From: Abelmoschus esculentus
Taxonomy: Eukaryota > Streptophyta > Magnoliopsida > Malvales > Malvaceae
DNA length: 64,000 nt
Assembly (NCBI GenBank): GCA_035048815.1
Contig: JAUCBN010000025.1
Coordinates: 12,982,501-13,046,500 of the forward strand
Direction of reading: 5' to 3'
The notes below the pieces were generated by a model. The model did no database searches. It saw nothing but the letters and a program-made list of their open reading frames with translations, and was not told the DNA's origin. The position numbers and the translations under genes are program-made. Positions 47,025-59,469 of the stretch are shown in pieces; within the stretch, counting starts at the first letter, position 1; each line of letters starts with the position of its first letter.

Positions 47025-49553
47025 TAACAAGTTTTAGGGAGCTAATTGTAATTTTCTAGATATTTGTAATCTAAAAGTGTACTAGATGCATTTAATAACC
47101 TATAGGGCATAAAACTCATAATCTCACAAGATTTCTAGCTGCTAATTGTCCTAGTTCCATGCTCTTAACACAAGTTGAAAGCAATATTCAACAGAGTCAT
47201 AACTCAACATGTATAAGCACAATCAATATGTGAATCAAATCCAAATAACTTTATTAACATAAAAGCAAATATACCAATGTGTAAGATTCAATATTCAACT
47301 ATTCAATAACCGACTTATATGTCCTAAGGTTCCTCATAACCATTGCTTCTTAAACTACCTAAGGTTCAAAATATAAAAGCAACATACTTGAGCTAAAATA
47401 CGAATTAAAAAGCAATAAGAGTTTTCCTTGCTTTCCCGGATAACCAACTCACTTCTTGTATGCATTACAATGAAAAGAGAGAGGTTAAGCTTACGCTTAG
47501 TGAGTGAATTATAAAACAATTTTAACTACTTGTAATGCAGCCCATATTATACGGAAAAATAGTTTAAAAACAAGTTATGCTCAAATAAAACCATTTATGA
47601 CTATTATGTCACTAAGATATTCAAAAATCCGCATGTGTTTATCACATAACATATGCCACAAAACAAGTCTTACATGCTTAACAAGCAATGCTTAAAAAAC
47701 CTGGAGCTCTTTTAGTAAAACACATGCAATTTATATATTGCACAAAAATAATAAAACATTTACACTTGCGTTTTTCACATGCTGGTTAAGTGACACGAAT
47801 GGAGTTTCCTCCAAACGTTAGGATAAATGGATAAACATGCGAATGTCATCGTACACCAATTCACACAGATTGACTATCACAATCTAAAGATCCCACCTTG
47901 GTGTCCGGGAAAGTTCGCCATACCCGAATATGATAAGGTAACAGTTTATCACACAGCACTAGGCTAACCTCTAATGCATCACTCAAGGAATTTATACACG
48001 TACGCATTTTAATTTATAGTTCACTCACATCCTATTGATCGATCAACTTATCTCAAGCCCATCACTTAATATCCAACACAAAAAAAAAACAAATGCTCAA
48101 GTTTTACATTAAAAAAGTAGAAAAATTACATGAATTCTCTATTTCATGCACAATATGCATAAACCAATAAAAACCATCTTTTACTTATTTTGAAAACAAA
48201 CATAGGAATCATTAAAACCAATTTAAAAATATTCACATGAGAATTTGTTCACATGCATAAATACATATGCACAATTATTTAACGAGCATGACTAACACAT
48301 AGAAAAATAGCATAATATGGGAAAACTGATTTACGAGAGCAAACGGAAAACTTACTCCGGGGTATAGGGAGGTTTCTCACACCTTACCTACACTCCCAGA
48401 ACTGTTGAAAACAAGGTTAAAATACTGTTGAAGCAGCCCACTCTCAAATCCACTTATCGATAACCGAAACTTGTCTGACAAGTCACCGAAAACACGATTC
48501 GGCTTTTCGATCTCCCTCAAACTTATTCATCTACCTCTTCACCTAATTCAAGCATCAAAACCAGTGGTTTTAGTGCATTATAACACACCCAAACATACCT
48601 CAAGTCGGACCAATACATGGCAGCCCTTACAAACATCATAAAACCTAACCGAAACTCACAGAAAACCTCTCCAAACACCACCTAAACCTTTGGTACAGGA
48701 TTAGATACTTAAAATCCATATTAATTACATATAAAAACTTCAAGATTCATGTATTTAGGCATCAAAAACAGCCATGGAACACCTTTGAACGAAAATCAAG
48801 AAAATAATGGAATTTTTATCAAGAAAACCGATTTTATTGGTTCAAGACTTTAAAGTTTGTTTCAATCCGCCAAGAACTTAGGAATTTCATTAAATAAATT
48901 TAGGTTTTAAAGGTTTGAATGATTCCAACCTCCAAAATTGATCCCACCACTTTAAAGGTTTAAAAACTAGAAAACCCGTAAAAAACGAAGAGATTTTGAT
49001 AAAGAAAAATATAGGAAAATAAACCAAAAAAATTTTTATTAAAAAAGAATGAATATACCTCGAAAAGATGATGAAGAGGCTGCCTTGGAGAAGAAGAAAC
49101 CGAAATTTAAAGAATGAATATTTTTAAAAAGTGAATTTTTGGGTTTTAGATCAAAATTAGAGAATTTTGATTACTTAGGTTGAAACAAGGGATTAAAGGT
49201 TGTTTATATAGGATCTTGGAAGGTTTAGATCAACTAGGATTAGGATTATATCAAATTACCTTAAAGATTCAAAATTTTGGCTTAGTTTATAAAATTGTTC
49301 TCAAGTTTTCAATTTTTACAAAATAGTCACTAATTTCAAAATCTTAAAGATTCAAGGGTCAATTTTCAAATTTGAGTTTACCTAATTCAAATATAAGTCA
49401 ATTAAGAATTTTAGAATATTTTTCCATAATTTATTTTTCATTAAAAAATAATTTTTAAGAATTTAATCCCGAATTAGGCTAAACCGATAAAACTGGTCCA
49501 CTAAACCTCTAAACCGGCCTCTAAAATTCTTGGCCCATTTTTGAGGAGTTACA
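47025..49553 (-). repeat. 5' LTR of family B, main part
   Basis: Matches 24062-26469 over its whole length (TTTTAGGGA.CTAATTGTAA onward) and ends GAGTTACA at 49553, followed by the AAAAC TSD. One segment of about 80 bp near 47443-47520 is absent from the 3' LTR. Confidence 0.85.
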
Positions 49554-49558
49554 AAAAC

Positions 49559-52449
49559 GCCATGGGAAACATGTCTATAGCAGCGTTTTTGAGAAAACGC
49601 CACTAAAAACCATGTTTATAGCAACTTTTTTGAGAAAACGCCACTAAGAAATATGTCTTTAGCGGCGTTTGGGAAAATAGCTCTTAGTGATATATCTTAT
49701 TTTAATTATTTTTAAACTAAACATGAAATAATAATAATAATAATAATAAGGTAAATTAACTTTTGACCTAATTATTTTGATGGAACCATCCCAATAAATC
49801 TGGAGACTTCTCTTCTTCCCCATATGTGGACCTTTCATCTTCCTCGCCACTTTCACCCTTCAACCTATTGCACCGTCGACCGTGAAGTGCACCACACCGC
49901 CATCATCATCCTATGCCCCATCCTCGCCCTAAGATCTTCTTTAATGATGTATTGATTGGAGGCTTGAGTGAACTAAAAGGCTTAGATGAGTCTGGCAAGT
50001 TTGATGAGAAGATTGATTTTTTATTGTTATATCTAAATTTTCTCTTTTTCTTTTTTTTCCTACCTTTTCTGTTTTAAATGTGTGATTTTGCAGATTTTAT
50101 CCATTGCATATTTTTAGATTGTCACTGATTAAATTACAGAGTCACTGGTTTTGAATTTATAATTTTTGTGCTTGCTTTGTTTGTACATACTTACACGTGG
50201 TTATATCGCTATTAATTTTCGTTTACATTTTAATTTGTTATTGTATTGTGATTCAGGCTATTGAATTTGGGTAAAAGCTTGCCAGTGAATTCTTCTTTCG
50301 ACATGTTCTTGAGTGAGTCCATGCCCTTCAAGTTTATTTTATATTCTTTTGTAACCCTTTTAATCTGCAATAGAAAATCTTTCTCATATTTTTTTCTTTA
50401 TGATGCTTTATAATAGTGAGAATCTGTTTGAGGATGGTGATCACTTGTATCAGTTCTTGTTTTATAATAGTGAAAATCCTTTTTATTTTTTCTCTGCGAT
50501 TTTTTAAGCCTACGCATCAAAAGATGAAAGACATTTGATTATAAAAGTATCCATGGAAGTGAGGAATTTGCAAGGTTTTAATTTAATGATATTTCTAACT
50601 CTAATATTATGTTAAAAAAAGAATGAGGTGAGAAAATTGCATTAGTTCTTTTAAATAATCAACTACTCGTTATTATTGCAAAATTTTTTGGTACTAAAGA
50701 ATAATTCCTACTGATCTGTTAGAATGAAGAAAGCTGTTTGGACACTTCAAGTATGTTGGTGGGTGTACATACTCGCTTTCATCTATTCAGAATGGCATTT
50801 TAAGGAAAAATCAAAGACCACCATACAATCTTCTGAAATCATTTGGTGTAAAAGATAAACGATTACAAGTAAAACACTGGGTAAAATTGATGCTTATTGT
50901 TGCATAGTGGTGCTATGCACTGTTTTGGATGCTTGCATTTCTGGGTTAGCTTATTATGAGGTTGTTTAAATTATATAAACGGGTAAAAATACAAGATCCC
51001 TTAAAATTTGGTGTTTTTATAAATTCTTCCGTTGTTTCAAAAGGTCGAACCAATGTTATGCGTAAGAAGTGAACTTACAATGCTCTTTGGGGTTATTGAT
51101 CATCAACTTCACCTCACAATTATTTGTTGTGTAATGAATTAGATTGACAATCGGCTTGTAATGGTGTAACCTTAATAAGTTTTTGTTAAGATATCTCATT
51201 ATCATGTACCCCAAAAGAAACACATCTTCTAGAGTTGAATACATCATGTGAAAATTCAGAGTAGCTCATTCTTGGTTATTTTTTTTAGATGACTCTACCT
51301 ATCCTACCTTGTTTTATATCGTTCCTTTCACACTCAGTAAGTAAAAATGAGATTGAAGGTGGTGCAGTTGCAGTAACATGCATTGTCATCCTCATAAACC
51401 CCTAATAAACTATTGTCTTCCACTTTATTTTATTTTACCAAACATCTCTTGTTTGGGATTTTGTTGTTTCTTTCACACTCATGTTTTTAACCTTTGTCTG
51501 ATTTTGTTAGTTTTTTCAGAAAATGATTCCAGTGGAAGGCAACCAAAAAGAGTTGTACTGCCATGTGTAAAGGGGATAGTTTCTGTTCTTGAGTAATTTT
51601 AGTCATTCCATTTTATGTTGTTACATAGGAACAATGAGCAATCAAAATGTATTTTTTTCTCTTTTAGAAAATTCTCTCACGCACTGCAGATCTTCGATTA
51701 CTTAGTTTATTTTGTAAATATGTTATAAAATTTGTTTTCATTTATTTTTTAATCAAACTTAATTAAGGTTCTACTATGTTTCATGCATGAATGTATATTT
51801 TGTTTAGCACTTAGACAATTTTTGCTTTGTGCTCATGTGAGTTTTGTTCGGCACTTAGGTAATTTTTGCTTTGTGTCCATGTTTCATTTGAGTATTTTTT
51901 GTTATTCTCATGATTATTTGGTTGGTGGTTAGCAACACCATGTATAGGGATGAATTATAATATTTTAACTCTGTGTTTGTGGCTTTTAAAAAGTTATTAT
52001 GTCAAGATTGTTAGTTGATTATATATGATATAATATTATTTTTATTTAATTTTGTTTTGAAAATGGTGTTACTAGCGGCGTTTAAAAACACAAACTCCAA
52101 TAAAGAATAGGTCTTTAGTGGTATTTGTAAAACAAAAACGCCACAAATATCATGATCTGTAGCGGCGTTTTTGTTTATAAACGCCATTGAAGGAGAGGTC
52201 TGTAGCGTCGTTTTTGCTTACAAACGCTACTAAAGACCTCTACTTCAGCGGCGTTTGTAAGTAAAAATGCCGATACAGATCATGATCTTTTGTGACGTTT
52301 TTGAAAAAAAATGCCACAAACTATTGTGACGCTAGTTTTAGCGGCACTTCTTGCAGTATTTTTTTAAGCTCCGGAAAAGTTTTTAGTGGCGCTAAGAAAC
52401 ACCACCATAGAACTAAAAAACGCCACTAAAGAACTGTTTTGTTGTAGTG
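49559..52449. mobile_element. CACTA right part and terminus
   Basis: Subterminal units AAAACGCCACTA/AGCGGCGTTT occur at 49559-49680 and densely at 52070-52440. The 2.4 kb between has no transposase. A (TAA)n run lies at about 49727-49750. Intron-like polypyrimidine-AG sites (for example before 51520, with an open SGRQPKRVVLPCVKGIVSVL stretch) hint at captured gene pieces, but I cannot name a source. Confidence 0.7.
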
Positions 52450-55390
52450 AAGTCTGTAAATAATATAATTAGGTCCCTAAATCAATTAATTGGGAATAAA
52501 ACTTTGAATACCTTTTAATTTGATCACTATATTCCTTCGATTGGGCTTTTAGGTTTTGTAATTGATGCAATTTGGTATCTAACTTTGTAAATGGGCTATT
52601 AGATGTTGTATTTCTCTTATTTTGGTCACAAAAGATGATAAAAAGGATATTAGTTTACAACTGCTTTCAGTTCAATCGTTAATTTAATTGTTTGCATTGT
52701 TATATGTTTAATTGTTGATTTTATGCCATTTTAGTTGCATATAGATAATTAAATTCACATTTTAATTAATTAAATTTAAGCCTTTTAAGTTAGTAATTAA
52801 TTGGAAATTGAATAATAATTAGGTCAGATAATTATAGTAAATTGATGAGTGTTGAATCAGAAATTTAAAAGAATATATTCGATTATTGTCCTAATATAAC
52901 TGAAAGTTATTCCACTGTCTTTTAAAAAGAGTATTTGATGTCCATCATTATATAAAATTAATTAAATAACTTAGAAAAATAATTGAAGCCTAATTAGGGC
53001 TAAAATAATTAGATTAAATTTAAATAATTGAATATTAATACGAGATTTCATATTGATAATGCCCTAGAGTAATTGGTGTTGTTACATATAAATTTCGAAC
53101 TAGAATATATTAGAGTAATAATTATAAATTATTAGAGCCATTTACTTTAGGTACTTAAAATGGACAAGACCATAATTGATCATGCATAATTCATTTGATA
53201 TAGGCAATATTCTTTCAGAATATAAACGAGGATACCCTAAATAGAATTGGGTGTTTTTATTTTATATTGGAATCGAAAGAGTATTCTCTATATGAAAGGA
53301 ATATTTTCATTCTTAATATAAGCCCAATTAATAATTACGGAATAAAATTAAATTCAAATTACCATCATAAAAGTGCCAAATATGTACACGAAATACAAGG
53401 AATCAATATCGAGCGCTCGTAGGGGTGCTAATCCTTCCCTACACGTAACTGACTCCCAAATCTAAATTTTTAAAAATAAATATGTGATTTGTTTTTATAG
53501 TTTTCGGCCTACCAAAGTCGTCGGTGGCGACTCCAAATTGTTTTTAGATCGAATAAAGGGTAAAATCGAATTTTTCTTAATTAATTAATGTGAATTTAAA
53601 TTAAACATTAAATTTTATAATTAATTAAAATAAAACTCATTTTAACCTAAAAACCTTAATTTTTAGATTTAATAAATTAAATAATAAAAATTCTAATTTT
53701 AAAAACAATCGTCATGTTAATGTTACACCTAGTTTTAAAAAGATAACGACACAGATTAATATCCATTGTTTTAAACGGTGAATCCCCATAAGAAAACAAA
53801 AAAACTTAATTGAATATATATATATTCATAACCCTTATACCAGATATTCATTATTAACTGTCATTTTAACATGACCAACCTAAAATATTGTCAAAGTTGT
53901 ATATAAATAACATTTTAGGTTATAGCCTAAAATATTAAAAAATTATATCCTAAAATATTTTTTATTAATAATTTAAAAGATTATATGTTCTGATAACATT
54001 TTCGATTATACGTTTTTTAATCGTCGTTCTTCGTACTCTCCAAATGGCAACAAACAAAAAGGATTCTCTGTTTTTTTTTCTAATTAGATGTTTAAATTTT
54101 CTTTCGAGTTAAATTGACTTTTAACATTTATTTTCATAAATTAATTAAATTAATCAAACTCCCAATCACATATATCTCGCCACTTTTTAATCGTCAGTCA
54201 AAAATTCAATCAACGACTTTTTTTTTATTATTGGATGTTTATCAATAGAATAATTTGTAGTTTATATATCGGTTTTCAACAACGAGATGATAAGATTTTC
54301 AATTGTGAGGCCCAACGAAAAGATAACTGGTATGATTGAACCTACGGTGGGAGAGAGAAATTTAAAGATTTAAGTATTCAAGGTTAAGATTTGAGTTTTT
54401 TTTGGAAAAATTAAATTTTTTAATTTTTTATTTAAAAATAAAAATTAATAAAATGATAAATATATATCACATGTCACGTTTTTATTGAATAATTAAAAAA
54501 TTTAACAACAGTTATAAAATAATCAAAGAAAAGAGTATGGTTTAGGTAGCTTTCTTACTGTTAAACCTTCTATAAATTAAAAAGGTGACCGATGACGGTG
54601 GACTGCGGTGGACCGTGGCATATCAGACAGTGGCGGGACCAGTAGAACATTATATTTTTATTTAATGGAAGTGCAATGTGTACATCTAATAACAAGAAAT
54701 GCAAATAGAGTGGTTGTACTGTTTAATTATTGAAAAGAAATGGTGTACAACAAACCCACTAAAGGGGAAAAGAAAAAAAAAATTATAATAAATATTTTAA
54801 TAAAAATATTATAAATAAAAATATTTATAAGTTTCGATGGGATACGATTTATTAATAAAACTTTTAATAAAAATATTATATTTGAATTGAGTTAAATTTA
54901 AATTTATGATAAAAATATCTGATTTAATTCATGATTAAACGTATAGCTTTTTCAATTTTTTAAATATTTATAATAAAATTTTATAATTAAATATTTAAAA
55001 TTAAATTTTTATTTATAATTTAATTTTTAAAATTATTATTTTTATGATTAAATTAATATTATTTTTTATAAACATGGTAGCATTTAAAATATTTATTTTT
55101 GTTCAATATCACTTGCTTATTTGATTCCACAAAAGGAATTCTGACGGGAAAAAAAAAGATTCTAAGAATTTTCGGAAAACCTTCTCACCTTTTGACTCAT
55201 TTCAAACCTCACTTCTTTTTCCATCTAAACCATTGTCAATTTCTTACATTCAAGTCCTCAACAACCATCAGCAATTGGTTCGCATTTTCTTAGTAGCTAA
55301 TATGAGATTTTCAGCACATCCATTCATATTTAACGTGAATCTTACTTGCTTGGAATAACTGAATTTGGATATTTGACTTGACTCTCCAAC
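52450..55390. other. AT-rich spacer with old family-E repeat
   Basis: 52453-53389 is unrecognised. 53390-53580 contains GTAGGGGTGCTAATCCTTCC and GTCGGTGGCGACTCC, the complement of the family-E repeat. 53590-55390 is very AT-rich spacer and, at its end, the upstream region of the dehydrogenase gene. Confidence 0.45.
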
Positions 55391-55398
55391 TATAAAAG
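55391..55398 (+). promoter_or_regulatory. Probable TATA box of the SDR gene
   Basis: TATAAAAG in CCAACTATAAAAGACACC, about 237 bp before the ATG at 55628. It is the best-placed TATA element upstream. Confidence 0.5.
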
Positions 55399-55627
55399 AC
55401 ACCAGTTTGAACGAAAACAGCCGACACAGGAACATGTTTTTTACGTGGACTTCATTCACATTTCATCCTCTATTTTAACAACCATTGTTTTCTCATATAA
55501 AATCTTAGTGTTAGGGGGTTAAACTTTTGAATCAGTTAAATCAGGTAGCTATAGAGGTAAAGCCATAGTATTATTCAACAAATTTCTTTTATATTCTATT
55601 TCTGGGTTGTGTTTGGTTGGCAGAGTT

Positions 55628-57015
55628 ATGGAGACTAATGGAGCAAAGAGAGTTTTGGTCACTTCAAATGGAGATGATATATCAGTGAACCTTGCTTTGC
55701 GTTTAGCCAAACGCGGTTGCAGGTTAGTTTTGATGGGAAGTGAAGTTTGTCTGAAGAAAGTGAAGGAGAAGATAATGGAATCAACAAAAGGAGTGGCAGT
55801 GGAGGTGGTTGGATTGGATATGGAAGATGGAAGAGAGGGAGATTTTGATGAAGCAGTGGATAAAGCATGGAAGGTGTTTGGACATTTGGATGCTCTGGTC
55901 AATTGCTATGCTTATCAAGGTATGTAACAGAAAAAATATTAAAGATATTTGTATTTGATACTCACTCCAATATAAAAGTGATAAACGGGTCATTCGGGTC
56001 GGTTTCAGTTAGAAACTAACTACATCTAATTCGGGATTATGGTGATTTGTTTTGTGTGTTGGGTAAAGTTATATTGTGTCAATTGATTTATGGTCGACTT
56101 TTCGATTCATGTCATTTTTTCACCCTTTATAAATTTAGTATATTTGATTCTTTTACGAGCTTCATTATTTCTTTCAAAGTCTTCTCTTTATTTTGGGTTA
56201 CTTCAGTTCAACTTTATTCAATTCTGTTAGAAATCAAATCAGATCCATTTTGTTTCAACTAAAATTTAGTTTAACTTGTTTCGAGCTTCGAATCAAATTA
56301 GAATCATCATATTTAAGTTGATATTGAGTCTCGGTCGGATAAATTAATTCAGGTCTCGGATTAAGTTTGTTAAGTATACTCCGATATATTTACTCTAGCT
56401 AATCCATATCTGTTTTTGCAACAGGGAAGATACAAGATCATCCGGAATTAAGTGGAGACGAGTTGACAAGGATCATAAGAATAAATTTCACGGCCGCAAT
56501 GTTCCTACTGAATGCCGTTGCCAAGCGAATGCGGGACCGTAAATCTGGCGGTTCCATCGTGTTCATGACCACAATACTCGGTGCTGAAAGAGGACTTCAT
56601 CAAGGAGCAGCAGCATATGGTTCATGTCTGGCAGCAGTGCAGCAGCTAACAAGAGTAAGTAAACTAAATTGAATCCAAACCCGGAAATGATCATAATCTG
56701 AAATGATTCGAACTCGATTTTTTACTTGTTTACCAGTTATCAGCTCTTGAGATTGGGAAACACAAGATCAGGGTGAATGCCATTGCTCGTGGTTTACATT
56801 TGGAAGACGAATATCCAATGTGGGTGGGGAAGGAAAGGGCAGAAAAAATGGTGAAAGATGCAGTACCGTTGCAGAGATGGTTGGATGTTGAACACGACCT
56901 GGCTTCGACCGTTATGTATTTGATCAGTGACAGTTCACGGTACATGACGGGGACGACTATATTCGTAGATGGTGCACAGTCTTTAACCAGGCCTCGTATG
57001 CGATCATTCATATAA
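55628..57015 (+). CDS. SDR-family protein with altered catalytic motifs
   Basis: Three exons join in frame: 55628-55919, 56425-56654 and 56737-57015, with GT donors (GTATGT, GTAAGT) and AG acceptors (CAACAG, TACCAG), giving 266 residues, the usual length of a classical short-chain dehydrogenase/reductase. The fold is recognisable: beta1 RVLVT, AKRGCRLVLMGS, the DALVN strand, IIRINFTAAMFLLNAVA, SIVFMTTILG, KIRVNAIARG, and a C-terminal MTGTTIFVDGAQ. The family's key motifs are changed, however. TGxxxGxG is TSNGDDIS (residues 12-19), NNAG is NCYA (92-95), the catalytic Ser position is Thr, and YxxxK is YGSCL (162-166), lacking the Lys. NAD(P)-dependent reduction therefore looks unlikely and it may be a pseudoenzyme. 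The start is the first ATG before RVLVT; an upstream ATG 21 bp earlier is in frame. Substrate and location are unknown. Confidence 0.85.
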
Positions 57016-57189
57016 TTACATGTTTTCATCACTTATCTAATTTATTATTAAATTAATTCCAATTACTGAATATTACGAAGGTTTAGTACGAAGATGACTC
57101 TCTTAATTTAATTTGTTTTATTTATAATGTTAAAATTTAAATCTCTAATTATACTTCAAAAAATTATTATCTATTTCTACTATATCATT

Positions 57190-59469
57190 TGTAATACCCT
57201 CAACCCGAATGTTAAATTAGGTCTCCTGCCCAGGACCTGTATTTCAAAATTTCGCTTAAAAAGCCCATCAGCATATTTAAATCCATTAAAAGCCTGTTCA
57301 TTTTAAAACCAACCAAAATCATAAATACAAGTAAATCAAAATAGTTTAGAGCTCCAATTAATAAACCTCATTAAAACATTTGACTCGATCCAAATTAAAT
57401 AAAGTTACCAATACATATAGGGTCTTACAAGTAGATGGCTCACTACATCTAGTAATAGTACTCTGACTAGTCAATGCTGAAACCAACCATAATGATGTTC
57501 CTCCGATCCAAAGCTTTCCTTAACCTACGCACGAACACATTTCAAAACATTGAGTTACAAAAGCTCAATGGGTACACCGCTACCTTACTAACATCGTGCA
57601 TGTCATGAATAAGTAAAGCAATACAACTAATAACATGCATGATATGGCGCTACCATATTTACATAAACACATGGCATAATGAGATGTATACTATCGCACA
57701 TAGCACATACATATCAAACCAAAACCACAAAGTATTGAGTCTCGTGTCCACACAACATTGGGATCCTACACTACGAGCAAGGCCCGCGTCCACATAGCAT
57801 CAAGATCCCATACTCTAGGATGAGGCCCGCGTCTACATAACATCAGGATCTTACATCTAGAGATTGAGGCACGCATCCAAACAACACCGGGATCTTCTAA
57901 ATCTCATGCTCGGAATGTTACATCGAGCATATTCGAATGAGACCCGCATGCACACAACATCAAGATCCTCCATTCGAAATAGTCTTAAATACATCACCCG
58001 GAATGTTACATCGGATGACCTTCTTTGTGTTGTAACACTATTTTGGGTATCCGGGTCCCACCAAACAAGGACTCAACCACACATGAAGATCCACCTAGGA
58101 TCCTTGTACCAACTTTACCAAAATAAAACCCAAAACCAAGCTTACAAGGCATATTCATCATATCAATATCAAAGACACAATTTCCAAGCTTTAATATTCA
58201 TTTCATAGCTTAAATAACCCCTAGGGACCCATAGTATAAATTATTGAACCCCCAAACTCAACCCTTAAAAACTTGGGCAGATTGCTCAGGGATATCGATA
58301 CGCCTACAAAGAGGGTATCGAAACTCCCCAGTATCGATACGTTTCCTTTGCGTATCGATACGCTAAGACAATGGCTTCCAAAATACCAAAGAAAATCTAC
58401 CCATATCGGTACACCTATATGGGGTATCGATACGCTCTAAGTTTCGATACGCCCTAAGGAGGTATCGAAATAATTTGTTATTGGAGTTTTTGTTTTCAAA
58501 ACATGGACAGTGCGTTCTGAAACGCCCGTTATTCTCTCCCTTATTTTTCACTCTAGGGTATCGATACGCCTACCAAGGGTATCAATACGCCTACACGAAA
58601 ATGCAAGTCTGGACCTTCAAATTACTTAAAACTCTACCCAACCCAATGTCATTGATTCTCAAATCATTCCTACACTCTAAGGGATGACTCTAAACATGTT
58701 TACACCCAAAATATAGAGGTTCATCAACAATATTCTAATTCACAATTAAAGGGCATTTCTAAGTTACCAAGCATTCAAACAAGCATCAAACATGCAACCA
58801 TGTCTAAATCCATGAAATACAGGATGCTAGAGAGTTTGAGAAGTTCCAATCGTAAGCAAAATCAACTGCAACCCACGTTTTCCTCCTTTGTCTTCAAGCT
58901 TCCTCCTTCCCAAGGCTTCTTGAGGGTTCTCTAACCTTTTTCTCTACATGGGGAGATAAACCAACAATTAGACATTACTAGGGTGATTCTAAGAACTAAA
59001 AACGTCAACAAAACTGAGAAAGAAGCTAAACATCAAAATTTTCCGTTCTTGACTCTTCAACCTCACTAAAACCCTTCATCAAATTCAACATTCTTTACCT
59101 TATTTTATAGATCCTTTAAAGCTCTACAACTTCCTTTTGACACTCGAAACGAGATTCTCAACACAACACTCAAAGATTGAATATTTTCATTGAGCTTCTT
59201 CTCTAGTGAGAATGAAGGGAAAAGAAGAAAAAAATCAAAAAGAATAATCTCAACCCCTTTCAATAAGCAGAACATTAAACTCTCTATTCCCCTTTTTGTT
59301 CGCTGAGCATTAACAAAATTTCTTTCACTTAAACTATTTTGTGCCAAAGACAACCCAACACTCAACACAAGGTTTAAAACTAACCCAAAACTCAAATTTG
59401 AAGCCCAACCATCGGAATCTAATACTTCGTGTTAACTCGATCCTTGGATCCAAAATATAGATCGCTACA
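57190..59469 (-). mobile_element. Divergent family-A-like solo LTR
   Basis: About 2.28 kb, TGTAATACCC to GCTACA, in the same orientation as the solo LTR at 29032-31216 and sharing its layout: a GCCCAGGACCTGTATTTCAAAA-like start, GAATGTTACAT hairpin units at 57906-58018, and TATCGATAC motifs at 58290-58575. Flanks TCATT and TCGTC agree only 3/5, so the TSD is decayed or lost. It starts 175 bp after the dehydrogenase stop codon. Open frames inside are not genes. Confidence 0.7.

Larger units (their letters stand above)
23852..49553 (-). mobile_element. Gypsy family-B element inserted in CACTA
   Basis: AAAAC flanks both ends (23847-23851 and 49554-49558), a perfect 5-bp TSD. The element is minus-strand: 3' LTR 23852-26469, interior 26470-27170, and a 5' LTR made of 27171-27234 plus 47025-49553. 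About 145 bp of the 5' LTR is missing where other elements interrupt it. The left end reads TATAAC instead of TGTAAC. Confidence 0.85.
23718..52449. mobile_element. CACTA transposon enlarged by nested insertions
   Basis: The left end is CACTAAAACAAAACAG (23718-23733) and the right end complements to CACTACAACAAAACAG (52434-52449), 15/16 matching. AAG at 23715-23717 and 52450-52452 is the 3-bp TSD of this superfamily. Subterminal repeats of the TAGTGGCGTTT/AAACGCCACTA type fill 23750-23850, 49559-49680 and 52070-52440. Without the gypsy insertion the element is about 3.0 kb and shows no transposase, so it is non-autonomous. Confidence 0.9.
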
